Origin: an uncultured Pseudomonadota bacterium
Lineage (GTDB): Bacteria; Bdellovibrionota_B; Oligoflexia; Oligoflexales; CAIYRB01
Length of the DNA: 50,216 nt
NCBI GenBank assembly: GCA_903915625.1
Contig: CAIWTN010000150.1
Coordinates: forward strand, 1-50,216
Direction: 5' to 3'
Below the pieces are notes generated by a model, which was not told the origin of the DNA, made no database searches, and was given only the letters and a program-made list of their open reading frames with translations. Below are positions 8,177-16,309 of the stretch, in pieces. The position numbers and the translations under genes were made by a program. Position 1 is the stretch's first letter. The number at the start of each line of letters is the position of its first letter.

Positions 8177-8992
8177 TTAGTTGATGTCGTCGCCTTCGCC
8201 ATCAGGCTTGCGAGCTTTCTCAACGGCAACAGTGTGGCCTTCGCTGTCGTGGAATTTACCAGCTTCGACCGAGTCATACTTCTCGTCGCTCTCGCCACGA
8301 TCGCGCGAACGCTGTTTACCAGCGATGCAAGCTTCTGCTGCGGTACGAACAAATAGTTGAATAGATTTCAAGCTGTCATCGTTACCTGGGATCAAGTAAT
8401 CGATGCCGTTTGGATCAGCATTGGTATCAGCGATAGCAACCACTGGAATACCAAGGCGTTTTGCTTCAAGCAGGGCGATCGATTCTTTGTGGGCATCGAC
8501 CACAAACAGAGCCCGAGGTAGACCCGGCATGTCTTTGATACCGCCTAAGTTGCGGATCAATTTTTCGTACTCTCGGCGGAGCCCTAACACTTCTTTTTTC
8601 ACTAATTTATCGAAAGTGCCGTCTTGCTCCATCTTCTCGATGCGCTTCAGACGGTGAATCGATTGACGTAGGGTCACGAGGTTAGTCAGCGTGCCGCCCA
8701 ACCAACGGTGGTTGATGTAAAACTGGCCAGCGCGTGCTGCTTCTTCCGCGACTAAATCGCGAGCCATACGCTTGGTACCAACGAAAAGAACATGACCGCC
8801 GCGCTGCGTGGTCCGCTCAAGAAAGTCGCAAGCACCTTTGAAAAGACGTACCGTCTTTTGAAGGTCGATGATGTGGACACCGTTGCGCTCACCGAAGATG
8901 TATGGCTTCATCTTTGGATTCCAGCGACGTGCCTGGTGACCATAATGTGCACCGGCTTCTAGCATGTCCTTCATGTTGATCGTAACACTCAT
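8177..8992 (-). CDS. rpsB: 30S ribosomal protein S2
   Basis: This 271-residue protein is ribosomal protein S2. It begins MSVTINMKDMLEAGAHYGHQ and contains RRWNPKMKPYIFGERNGVHI, RWLGGTLTNLVTLRQSIHRL and DAHKESIALLEAKRLGIPV, all family signatures. The last 35 or so residues form a charged, probably disordered extension beyond the usual core. The gene is preceded by a good ribosome-binding site (GAGGAGCGATTGAG before the ATG). It heads the rpsB-tsf-pyrH-frr order. Confidence 0.98.
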   Translation of the reverse strand: MSVTINMKDMLEAGAHYGHQARRWNPKMKPYIFGERNGVHIIDLQKTVRLFKGACDFLERTTQRGGHVLFVGTKRMARDLVAEEAARAGQFYINHRWLGGTLTNLVTLRQSIHRLKRIEKMEQDGTFDKLVKKEVLGLRREYEKLIRNLGGIKDMPGLPRALFVVDAHKESIALLEAKRLGIPVVAIADTNADPNGIDYLIPGNDDSLKSIQLFVRTAAEACIAGKQRSRDRGESDEKYDSVEAGKFHDSEGHTVAVEKARKPDGEGDDIN

Positions 8993-9115
8993 CTCAATCG
9001 CTCCTCGTGAAGGTTGTTCCTCGGTCGTCCAAAGTGCCGTAGCACACCTTCAATCCGGACGGCCCGCCTATTATTACCGCCTGCAACTGGCAAACGGCTC
9101 CCGTAACCTACTCGT

Positions 9116-9661
9116 CTACTGCGGCAACTTCAACCCTTTAAGCACAGAAAATGGCGAAGACTCCTCAGCCTCTGCACCTAACCCGTAGACCTGTTCCGAG
9201 CGCGTATCGACCTTGCAGACCCGACAACTATGCCCATCCTCTGCCACTGGCAAAAACTGAGTTGGTATCGCAGTCTCAATGGTATCGATAATCAACTGCT
9301 CGATATCGACCGCATGATCCTCAATAAAGTAAATGTCGAGCTCATCTCGGCTCAGGGTTTTTTCCTTCGGCGTCTCATTTGCTTGTTCAGGAAGGAACCG
9401 CACACGCACATCGATTTGCATCGGCCAGTTCATCACTAGGGCACACCGGCTGCAATTGACTCGCGGAGCGTAAGCGACCTCACCAACCACCAAAACAGCG
9501 CCGGACTCTTCGGCGGTTAGCTCCAATTTAGCCGTCAGCAATGGTTGGCCACCAGCTGCCTCTGCTAAGGGGAAATCTTTATAGACCCGCTCCAACCAGG
9601 GCTCGTCGCCACGGATTATCACAGGAGTTCGCTCGGAGATGACGGATAGTCCCAAACGCAT
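9116..9661 (-). CDS. YceD/DUF177-family protein (23S rRNA accumulation protein)
   Basis: This 181-residue protein belongs to the DUF177 (YceD) family, which in E. coli and plants supports 23S rRNA accumulation. Evidence is a CxxC pair in the middle (Cys70, Cys73 in NCSRCALV), a second pair near the end (Cys146, Cys149 in HSCRVCKVD), the acidic DELDIYFIEDHAVDIEQLIID segment, and the C-terminal PFSVLKGLK, which matches the PFAVLASLK ending of E. coli YceD. I chose the ATG at 9661 because it gives the usual family length; the frame stays open to 9907, but that extension is unlike the family and overlaps the divergent gene. The family is normally directly upstream of rpmF; here rpmF lies on the other strand 1.9 kb away. 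The ribosome-binding site is weak. Confidence 0.82.
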   Translation of the reverse strand: MRLGLSVISERTPVIIRGDEPWLERVYKDFPLAEAAGGQPLLTAKLELTAEESGAVLVVGEVAYAPRVNCSRCALVMNWPMQIDVRVRFLPEQANETPKEKTLSRDELDIYFIEDHAVDIEQLIIDTIETAIPTQFLPVAEDGHSCRVCKVDTRSEQVYGLGAEAEESSPFSVLKGLKLPQ

Positions 9662-9710
9662 AGATAAGTACTCGAAAATAATTGCTCTTACGACATTGAA
9701 TTGCCATTTT

Positions 9711-9728
9711 ACAGGCGGCTCCGTCTGT
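9711..9728. repeat. Inverted repeat in the divergent yceD-like/GYF intergenic region
   Basis: ACAGGCGG and CCGTCTGT form an 8-base inverted repeat with one mismatch and a 2-base centre, 50 bases upstream of the yceD-like start. Its compact dyad form would suit an operator, but no regulator is known. Confidence 0.35.
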
Positions 9729-9851
9729 AGCGTTTTAGACCACAATATGCAAGGTGATTCCACCGCCTTTGGAGACCCGACCAATTCCAGGCTGATTGCA
9801 AAAAAAGCACCCAACCACTGAACTTCGCAAGACTTTGCCCGATAAAGATGA

Positions 9852-9870
9852 GGCGAGCAGACCGCTCGCC
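9852..9870 (+). repeat. Perfect 7-bp hairpin just before the GYF-protein ribosome-binding site
   Basis: GGCGAGC and GCTCGCC flank the loop AGACC, ending about 5 bases before the GAAGGG ribosome-binding site of the GTG-start gene at 9888. In the mRNA this would be a stable 5'-UTR stem that could affect translation; it could also be a protein-binding dyad. Confidence 0.45.
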
Positions 9871-9887
9871 AACTGCGAAGGGTTCGC

Positions 9888-11486
9888 GTGAAGGACGCCT
9901 GGTACATCTACAAGGGATCCGGCCAACTAGGGCCGTTCACCGCTGAAGCCATACGGCAAGGCTTGCGGGAAGGAACGATCGACCCATTTGACATGGTGGG
10001 TCGCGACGGCTCGTCATTACGCCGCGAAATCGTCGAGGTCGACGAACTTTTCGTCACCCAAGAACCTGCCTATGAAGAGCAGGATGCCACCGCCGTCCGC
10101 CAGCCCCAAGGCCACGACATCCCTGCGAGCAGCTTTGGCGACATTGGGTTCCAGGATCGCAGCCAAGACTTCTCAGAAATCACCCACCCAAATCAGCGAC
10201 CCGGTAACGCAGGAATACCAGCCATCGGAGGCGGGCCGCTTCATTTGGCAGCTGATCCTCAGACCACCGTCCGCATCGCCGATGCCAAATCGCCACCAAG
10301 AAACCAATCACCGCGACGTCAGCGCACCCCCAAGCACTATTATGTAACGGATGCCGGGGCACGCATGTTGGGGCCTTTAAGCCTCGAAGAAATACGCTCT
10401 TTGTTTTATCGTGGGGTGCTACCACAGGGCGCACGCGTCATGCGCGAGGGCTCTTCAGCGCAAGTACCAGTTAGTAAATTCCTAGCCGTCTTCAGTAACG
10501 GACAAAGAAGCCCCGCAGAATTAGGCGCACACCCGCGTCTGACTCGAAGCCTAACCACTTCACCAAAAGCCAGCACAGCAAACGAGACTCCGATTTCTCC
10601 CCTCGCTGTCTTCGGAATGGTAATAGCACTACTTCTGCTTGGTGCAGCAGGACGGTTGGCATGGGAATCCAAACGCCCCCTTAAGAGCCTATCGCCATCG
10701 ACGTCACTGAACTCGCTCCCTACTCCAGCGCGACGCGCGCCCAAATCCTCGACCCGACGCACGAAAACACCGTCATTTAACGCTACAATATCCGATACTG
10801 GCAGAGTAGATGGCGGCGCACAGTCAGCGGACCTGCCAGAGGACACCCCTTTAGAAGAACCGTTCCAGCTAACACCAATTCCCGCACCACCGGCCTTTAA
10901 AGACGAGCTGGGCATAAATGAGCAGGCAACACAGCCAAGTAGCCGCAACTCTAACAGACGGGATCGCGAGCCTCGCCCGAGCCTTGAGCGTGCGAACCCC
11001 CAAAGCCAGCGCTTAAGCCGCCAGAAGCTCGCCAGGCGTCGCCCAGCATCCATCGCGATCCAGGTAGCGCGCCCCTCGCCGAGAAATTCGACTATCAGCG
11101 CAAAATCGCGGCCGCGGCTTGCCGCAGTGCCCGCCTCGACCTCGACCGCACGCCCCACACCCAGCACAACTCGGGCAACTATTCCGGCAACTAATCCGCC
11201 GATCACGAAAGCCGCTGCCAGTCCCACCTCCCGTGGAATCGGCAGTCTGGTAGACGGAACGCAAGTCCGCAACTTCGGCCCGCTCTCATTTGACCGAAAT
11301 GCGCTTTCTCAGTGCCAAGCCGCTTGCACCATTACCTTTAATAGTAGCGATGGCAGTGTCCGCGGAGTATTCTTTAAGAAAATCTGGGGCCCAGCATTAG
11401 AACGCAGTACCGGCAGCGTCTACGTTAGCGGCTCGGTCCGCAAGGCAGATGGCGGCACGAAAATTATCCTATCCGGCGTCCAATAA
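9888..11486 (+). CDS. Double GYF_2-domain single-pass membrane protein of unknown function
   Basis: This 532-residue protein starts with GTG, preceded by a GAAGGG site. Two GYF_2-like domains are visible: residues 3-53 (WYIYKGSGQLGPFTAEAIRQ) and about 150-200 (YYVTDAGARMLGPLSLEEIR). The form W/Y-Y-x(n)-GP(F/L)-x(3)-E-x-I is typical; such domains bind proline-rich peptides. A hydrophobic helix follows at about 233-252, then a long low-complexity linker rich in Ser, Pro, Arg and Thr (about 260-440), and a small C-terminal domain (about 445-532) with two cysteines (CQAAC). The predicted topology puts the GYF domains in the cytoplasm and the linker and C-terminal domain outside. It may link cytoplasmic partners to the envelope. 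It lies upstream of rpmF on the same strand, but the 87-base gap suggests separate expression. Confidence 0.75.
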   Translation: MKDAWYIYKGSGQLGPFTAEAIRQGLREGTIDPFDMVGRDGSSLRREIVEVDELFVTQEPAYEEQDATAVRQPQGHDIPASSFGDIGFQDRSQDFSEITHPNQRPGNAGIPAIGGGPLHLAADPQTTVRIADAKSPPRNQSPRRQRTPKHYYVTDAGARMLGPLSLEEIRSLFYRGVLPQGARVMREGSSAQVPVSKFLAVFSNGQRSPAELGAHPRLTRSLTTSPKASTANETPISPLAVFGMVIALLLLGAAGRLAWESKRPLKSLSPSTSLNSLPTPARRAPKSSTRRTKTPSFNATISDTGRVDGGAQSADLPEDTPLEEPFQLTPIPAPPAFKDELGINEQATQPSSRNSNRRDREPRPSLERANPQSQRLSRQKLARRRPASIAIQVARPSPRNSTISAKSRPRLAAVPASTSTARPTPSTTRATIPATNPPITKAAASPTSRGIGSLVDGTQVRNFGPLSFDRNALSQCQAACTITFNSSDGSVRGVFFKKIWGPALERSTGSVYVSGSVRKADGGTKIILSGVQ

Positions 11487-11573
11487 TTCCACGCTCAACG
11501 CTTGCCTTTCCGACTTAGTCACGCTAAGAGGTAGCTTCGTTTTTTGTGCGTCAGTTTGTTTTGGAGTAGGGCC

Positions 11574-11792
11574 ATGGCAGTTCCAAAGTTTCGAATCTCG
11601 GCATCCAAGCGCGACATGCGCCGTGCGCATCACGCGTTGAAAGCTACTAGCTTCGCATATTGCTCCGCATGCGGCGAAGCCCAACTTGCACACACTGTTT
11701 GCAAGAACTGTGGCAACTACAAGGGTAAAGTTGTAGTGCAACCGAAGGTCAAAGGCGACCTCGGCGGCGAGGACTTCAACGTCGAAGGATAA
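11574..11792 (+). CDS. rpmF: 50S ribosomal protein L32
   Basis: This 72-residue protein is ribosomal protein L32. It begins MAVPKFRISASKRDMRRAHH and carries two CxxC pairs (Cys30, Cys33 and Cys43, Cys46), so it is the zinc-binding form. A ribosome-binding site GGAG lies about 8 bases before the ATG at 11574; an in-frame upstream GTG/ATG region is not needed. The C-terminal 15 residues extend beyond the usual bacterial length (about 57). It is followed 6 bases later by fabD. Confidence 0.95.
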   Translation: MAVPKFRISASKRDMRRAHHALKATSFAYCSACGEAQLAHTVCKNCGNYKGKVVVQPKVKGDLGGEDFNVEG

Positions 11793-11798
11793 GCAGGG

Positions 11799-12731
11799 AT
11801 GACTTATAGCGGACAAATGCTCGCGATGTTTCCCGGCCAAGGCTCACAGTTTGTGGGCATGGGTCGTACCTTACTCGCTGAGTTTCCCGCTGTAAAATCC
11901 ACCTTCGAAGAGGCTGAAGACGCAGCTAAGCTCAATATCCGGCGCTTGTGTTTCGACGGCCCGGATGATGAGCTTAAACTCACTGCAAATACTCAGCCCA
12001 GTATACTCACTGTAAGCATCGCCATATGGCGGACCCTGCAAGCAGAGTCCGGGATCAAACCCGCACTGTTTGCTGGTCACAGCCTTGGCGAGTACTCGGC
12101 TGTAGTAGCGGCAGGTAAGCTTGACTTCGCACGCGCGGTTCATTTAGTTCGATGCCGAGGCGAAGCGATGCAAGAAGCAGTGCCCGCTGGCGTCGGAGCG
12201 ATGGCCGCGGTACTGAATACCCTCGCTGATGATTTGCAGGGTCGTTGTAGGGATGTATCGAGGTCAGACTCGGTAGTTGAAGTGGTTAATTATAACTCGC
12301 CTCAGCAGCTAGTCGTTGCCGGACACAAGACGGCAGTAGATCGTTTGTGTGCCAATCTAGAGACGAGCGGAATTCGCTTCGTGATCTTACCCGTTAGCGC
12401 CCCTTTCCACTCATCGCTCATGCTCCCAGCTAGGGAAGCGATGACACCTCTCTTAACAGCGTCCAAGTTCCACCAAACAAATGAGCGGGTGATTCCAAAT
12501 CTCACCGCGGAAATCACGCAAGAATACGGCGCAAATTTACTGATTGAGCAGATCAACAGTGCAGTTAAGTGGACACAAACGCTGGCCACTGCTCATGCTT
12601 TTGGCTGTCGCGATTATGTCGAGATCGGCCCCGGCAAAGTACTATTTGGACTAGCTCGCAAGTCATTGCCGCGCGATGTGCAGCTTTTTCACTCCGAAGA
12701 TATCAAGCAGACCATTGCAGCTTTCTGCTAA
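11799..12731 (+). CDS. fabD: Malonyl-CoA:acyl-carrier-protein transacylase
   Basis: This 310-residue cytoplasmic enzyme transfers malonyl groups from CoA to the phosphopantetheine of acyl carrier protein for fatty-acid synthesis. It has the family opening MFPGQGSQFVGMG, the nucleophile Ser95 in FAGHSLGEYSA, the catalytic histidine in PVSAPFHSSLM and the Gln of the oxyanion loop in GQGSQ. Length is normal. It starts 6 bases after rpmF, so the two are co-transcribed. In many bacteria plsX and fabH lie between rpmF and fabD; both are absent here, and fabG and acpP do not follow. Confidence 0.96.
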   Translation: MTYSGQMLAMFPGQGSQFVGMGRTLLAEFPAVKSTFEEAEDAAKLNIRRLCFDGPDDELKLTANTQPSILTVSIAIWRTLQAESGIKPALFAGHSLGEYSAVVAAGKLDFARAVHLVRCRGEAMQEAVPAGVGAMAAVLNTLADDLQGRCRDVSRSDSVVEVVNYNSPQQLVVAGHKTAVDRLCANLETSGIRFVILPVSAPFHSSLMLPAREAMTPLLTASKFHQTNERVIPNLTAEITQEYGANLLIEQINSAVKWTQTLATAHAFGCRDYVEIGPGKVLFGLARKSLPRDVQLFHSEDIKQTIAAFC

Positions 12732-12859
12732 GCAAAAGACTTAACAGGCAGTTTGGCGCTTTAATACCTGACAACAATTAGTTCAGATAATAAGTATCTA
12801 ATGCGAACAGCTTCTCTACATCAGCACTAGTTGTTGGGATTCGCCTCGTAGGAGATTCT

Positions 12860-13969
12860 ATGTCATCTCATGAAAAATCAAAACGCTCACCGAGTGGAGC
12901 GGTCATTGCCCCCATTGAGCTGAGTACGACGTTCACGCGAGATGCAGACGGCACTTATCCTGGCGGTTATTTTTATACTCGCCACGGCAACCCAAATCGC
13001 GAGCAACTTGAAGACGCTCTGTGCTCACTCGAAGGAGGCGCGACTGCAATTGCCTTTGCGTCTGGCACAGCTGCATCGATGGCGGCATTTTTATCTCAAA
13101 GTAGTGGCGATCATGTCCTGCTACCGCAGGAGTGCTATCATGGCACCCAAGAGATGATGCGCCAGATTTTTCCACGCTGGGGCCTTTCCTTCGACTTGGT
13201 CGACATGACCCATATCGAGACAGTGCAAGAAGCCGTCCGACCCAACACCCGTCTAATTTGGGTAGAAACCCCCTCAAATCCACGTCTTAGGCTGAGCGAT
13301 TTAGCCGCCCTAAGCACCATCGCAAAAAAAGCTAAAGCCACCCTCTTATGTGACAATACCTTTGCCACGCCGCTCAATCAAAACCCGCTTAAATTTGGTT
13401 GCGACCTGGTGCTGCATTCCACAACAAAATATCTCAATGGACATTCTGACGTGTTGGGCGGCGTGCTCGTCGCTCGTGAGCAAGGCGCTCTTTCCGAGCG
13501 AATTAGGAGCATTCAGATTTGCGGCGGTGCCGTGCCTTCACCGTTCGATTGCTGGCTTACCATGCGCGGCATGGCAACCATGTCGCTACGAGTTCAAACT
13601 CAATGTGCAAGCGCAGAAAAAATTGCCAAATTTCTAGGTGGCCATCGTCAGATCGAGCGAGTGCACTATCCAAGTCTGACCTCACACCCACAATACTTAC
13701 TGGCAAAAACACAAATGCGCTCTGGTGGCGGCCTGCTTTCGTTCGAGGTGAAAGGGGGCGAGAGCGCAGCCCTGGCCTTCGTGGCTGCAGTACGCAACCT
13801 ACACCGAGCTACCAGTCTTGGCGGAGTCGAGACCCTCATAGAACATCGCGCATCTATGGAAGGCCCAAATACCCGCACTCCGCGCAACCTCGTAAGGCTA
13901 GCTGTGGGTATTGAGCCAACAGCGGAGCTGATTGCCGATTTAGATCAAGCCCTGGCGAGCTTGGACTAA
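12860..13969 (+). CDS. metB: Cystathionine gamma-synthase/beta-lyase family PLP enzyme
   Basis: This 369-residue enzyme belongs to the Cys/Met metabolism PLP family. It shows FYTRHGNPNREQLE, the phosphate-binding ASGTAAS loop, Asp165 in LLCDNTFATPL and the PLP lysine Lys190 in HSTTKYLNGHSDVLGG, and ends with SLGGVETLIEHRASM, typical of the family C-terminus. In the trans-sulfuration route such enzymes form cystathionine from activated homoserine and cysteine, or cleave it. The sequence does not separate gamma-synthase from beta-lyase or O-acetylhomoserine sulfhydrylase, so metB is the best but not certain symbol. A good ribosome-binding site (TAGGAGATTCT) precedes the ATG. A 128-base gap separates it from fabD, so it is probably transcribed on its own. 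Confidence 0.88.
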   Translation: MSSHEKSKRSPSGAVIAPIELSTTFTRDADGTYPGGYFYTRHGNPNREQLEDALCSLEGGATAIAFASGTAASMAAFLSQSSGDHVLLPQECYHGTQEMMRQIFPRWGLSFDLVDMTHIETVQEAVRPNTRLIWVETPSNPRLRLSDLAALSTIAKKAKATLLCDNTFATPLNQNPLKFGCDLVLHSTTKYLNGHSDVLGGVLVAREQGALSERIRSIQICGGAVPSPFDCWLTMRGMATMSLRVQTQCASAEKIAKFLGGHRQIERVHYPSLTSHPQYLLAKTQMRSGGGLLSFEVKGGESAALAFVAAVRNLHRATSLGGVETLIEHRASMEGPNTRTPRNLVRLAVGIEPTAELIADLDQALASLD

Positions 13970-13983
13970 AGCTTTGTGAATCG

Positions 13984-14514
13984 TCAAATACCCGCTTCAG
14001 CTAACAAATTTAGCAAGCCCTGCCATACCGGGGCACTTAACATGACTTCTGTCTCTTCCGCAGCGCGGGTTAAAACTCCTGGCTGCGGGCTAGTAACTAG
14101 ACGCAAAAGATCAACGGCTGTAACCAGCGCAACGACTTGCCCATCCCTAGTTACGGGGAGCCAAGGACCTTGGCGCTCCATGGCCACGATCGCCTCTGCC
14201 AAAGTAGTTGATTCCGTGACAACCAAACCGATCTTTGTCATGACGTCGGCGACTGTTAGCTTGGAATCGAGTGACAACCCGTCATCGTTCATTCCGCGCG
14301 CGAAAAGATCGGACTCCGTAACCAGTCCAGCTAACGCTCCATCACGCATCACTACTAAGGGCTGTGCACAGGCTGTCCGCAAGGCTCGAGCAGCAGCACT
14401 TACATGCTCAGTATGATTAATAGTTAAAAATGATCTTTGCGCTGTCGCGACATCACCAATTGTTTTTGCTTTCATGTGGCGCCTCTGCAATTGCTGAATC
14501 ATCTCAACGAGCAC
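13984..14514 (-). CDS. Tandem CBS-domain protein
   Basis: This 176-residue protein consists essentially of two CBS domains, about residues 20-80 (VVMRDGALAGLVTESDL) and 90-150 (MTKIGLVVTESTTLAEAIVAM, WLPVTRDGQVVALVTAVDLL). Paired CBS domains bind adenosine nucleotides such as AMP, ATP or S-adenosylmethionine and act as energy sensors. There is no catalytic or membrane domain, so it may regulate another protein in trans. An internal Met at residue 14 could be the true start. It is convergent with the MetB-like gene (14 bases between the stops). Confidence 0.88.
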   Translation of the reverse strand: MLVEMIQQLQRRHMKAKTIGDVATAQRSFLTINHTEHVSAAARALRTACAQPLVVMRDGALAGLVTESDLFARGMNDDGLSLDSKLTVADVMTKIGLVVTESTTLAEAIVAMERQGPWLPVTRDGQVVALVTAVDLLRLVTSPQPGVLTRAAEETEVMLSAPVWQGLLNLLAEAGI

Positions 14515-14566
14515 ATTCTAACACAACCTTATCCCAGGTCGACTCCTGTTAGCCCCGGTACCAGTT

Positions 14567-16297
14567 TCACATCAGCTCGAAATCTAATGAAGGCCTTTTT
14601 TCGCCTGAATCTACTGAATCCGCTAAATATTTCGCCGCCTTTGTCATGTTGCCGCCCGAAGCTTTAACAGCCTGCTCAAATGCTGCTTTTGCCTCTACAG
14701 GCATACGAGCACGCAGGTGACAAATTCCCAAATTGAACCATAGTTTGGCCTGCTGCGCTGGATTATGCACAAAGTACATGGCTGATTCATAGTAAGTGAC
14801 AGCCTCGTCGGTTTGACCAGCCCGCGATAGATTGATTCCGATGAGGTTCAGGTACGAGGCAAACTGGTCAAATGGCGGCTTCTGTTCTCCCGAAGACTCT
14901 TGCTTCTCCAGGGCATCCGCAACGAGAATTCCGGCCTCAGCCTTTTTCATTTCCGGATCAATCGCCAGAGCTTTGCCAAATTGTAGCCTAGCTTCAGCAT
15001 AGTGCCGCTGCCCAAGCTCAATCTCTCCCAAGAGACAAAGTCGCTCCACCGACCTAGGGGCCAATGCATCAGCCACCGAAATGAGACGCATCGCCTCATC
15101 TACTTTACCCAAAAACATGCACGCCTTCCCGTAGCCGGTGACCAGCGACAGCCTGCGGTCACCGAGACGCCAGGCCGCAGAATAGGACCACTCCGCTGCC
15201 TCGAAATTAGCCTCGTCGAGAAAACGATCACCGACGATTTTTAGCGCATTCGTAACCAGCTCATCGTAGTCACGCCCCTTCGGCGACAAGTCGTACTTAT
15301 TGGCCGAAGATAGGCTCTGAATTTCGCGCACCAACACCATCAGGTCGTTGATAAACTCGCGGCTTAGCGCCGCATTGCTGACAACCTTGCTGAGAGCCCC
15401 ACTTAATGCCTTGTCGCCTATGGGTAACGGCAGTAGCGAAACGGCCAAATCTTCATCCAACAAACGAAAATCTTGCGCTTGAACTTTAGACGAGAGGATG
15501 ACAACAGGCATAAACCGAAGACGTTCAGTGACTCGAATACGGTTATACAATGCTAGTCCACTGAGTTGCGCCAGCTCCCAGCGCAACACCAAGACATCGT
15601 ATGGACCTGTTGTTAGTAGGTTCCAACCCATTTGGCCGTCTTCGGCTACATCAGCTTGCATGACACACTTGGCAGCAAAACTATGCATCAATTGTCGAGC
15701 ATTTTGCTCACTTGAGTCGACAATTAGAGCATGATTCATCGGAAAGACAACATTAGGAAGGCGTGTCGCTGGATCCAACGATTCACCATTGCTTTTTTGT
15801 AGCAGAATACGAAGTTGGTCAGTTGACGCTGTGAGCATCAACGCTAACTCTGATCGCCGCGCGCTTATGGCATCAAGTCGTTGCTGCCAGCGCCGCTTCA
15901 AGTCGTTTACAGCGACAGATTCATCTGCATTTGCGATGGCTTCCCGCTGAGGCAGACGCACGATTTCAAAAAGTGCCGCACGCATAACTTTCTGCACCTG
16001 CACCTTGGAAAAGGGCTTACGCAAAATATGTTTGGCAATACCAGCGCTGAGCTTGATGCTCTCGTGAGAGCCAATGCAGATGACAGGGACCTGCGGCGGT
16101 AGGTCACGCGTCAAGCTAGCTGCATCACTTGCATCCAAATCTAAGAAGACGACGCTTGCTACGCCAAAGTCCCCGACCGATTCTAGGCCGAGCAAACTAG
16201 GTGAAAGTAACTTCACATCACCAAAATCATCATCTCGCAGCGCCCGCTCCAAGACTTCGAATGACAACTTATCGCGGGAAAATACGAAGGCTTTCAA
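14567..16297 (-). CDS. Two-receiver plus TPR signalling protein
   Basis: This 576-residue protein starts with TTG at 16297 with an AAAGGATG ribosome-binding site. Residues 1-110 form a receiver-like domain that keeps an aspartate (Asp53 in FLDLD) and the conserved lysine (Lys94 in LRKPF). Residues about 187-312 form a second receiver-like domain (HALIVDSSEQNARQL, then VVILSS), in which the phospho-acceptor position is Arg239 (VLVLRWELAQLSG), so it cannot be phosphorylated in the normal way. Residues about 355-560 hold about five TPR-like helical repeats (AEWSYSAAWRLGD, RLQFGKALAIDPE, AVTYYESAMYFVHNP, KAAFEQAVKASGG). It resembles output-less response regulators that act by protein contact. Its start is 12 bases after the stop of the Cys/His-rich gene, so they form one unit. 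Confidence 0.82.
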   Translation of the reverse strand: MKAFVFSRDKLSFEVLERALRDDDFGDVKLLSPSLLGLESVGDFGVASVVFLDLDASDAASLTRDLPPQVPVICIGSHESIKLSAGIAKHILRKPFSKVQVQKVMRAALFEIVRLPQREAIANADESVAVNDLKRRWQQRLDAISARRSELALMLTASTDQLRILLQKSNGESLDPATRLPNVVFPMNHALIVDSSEQNARQLMHSFAAKCVMQADVAEDGQMGWNLLTTGPYDVLVLRWELAQLSGLALYNRIRVTERLRFMPVVILSSKVQAQDFRLLDEDLAVSLLPLPIGDKALSGALSKVVSNAALSREFINDLMVLVREIQSLSSANKYDLSPKGRDYDELVTNALKIVGDRFLDEANFEAAEWSYSAAWRLGDRRLSLVTGYGKACMFLGKVDEAMRLISVADALAPRSVERLCLLGEIELGQRHYAEARLQFGKALAIDPEMKKAEAGILVADALEKQESSGEQKPPFDQFASYLNLIGINLSRAGQTDEAVTYYESAMYFVHNPAQQAKLWFNLGICHLRARMPVEAKAAFEQAVKASGGNMTKAAKYLADSVDSGEKRPSLDFELM

Positions 16298-16309
16298 AGA
16301 TCATCCTTT

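Noticed and set aside
8993-9115. An autoregulatory S2 leader RNA upstream of rpsB
   Set aside because: Only short pairings (about 5 bp) could be found by eye, and no known leader pattern was recognised.
9662-9907. An upstream extension of the yceD-like frame to 9907
   Set aside because: The extra 82 residues do not resemble the DUF177 family and overlap the divergent gene; the ATG at 9661 gives the normal length.
10406-11272. A 288-residue frame on the minus strand inside the GYF gene
   Set aside because: It lies opposite the low-complexity Ser/Arg/Pro linker, has no ribosome-binding site or known motif, and the plus-strand frame has recognisable domains.
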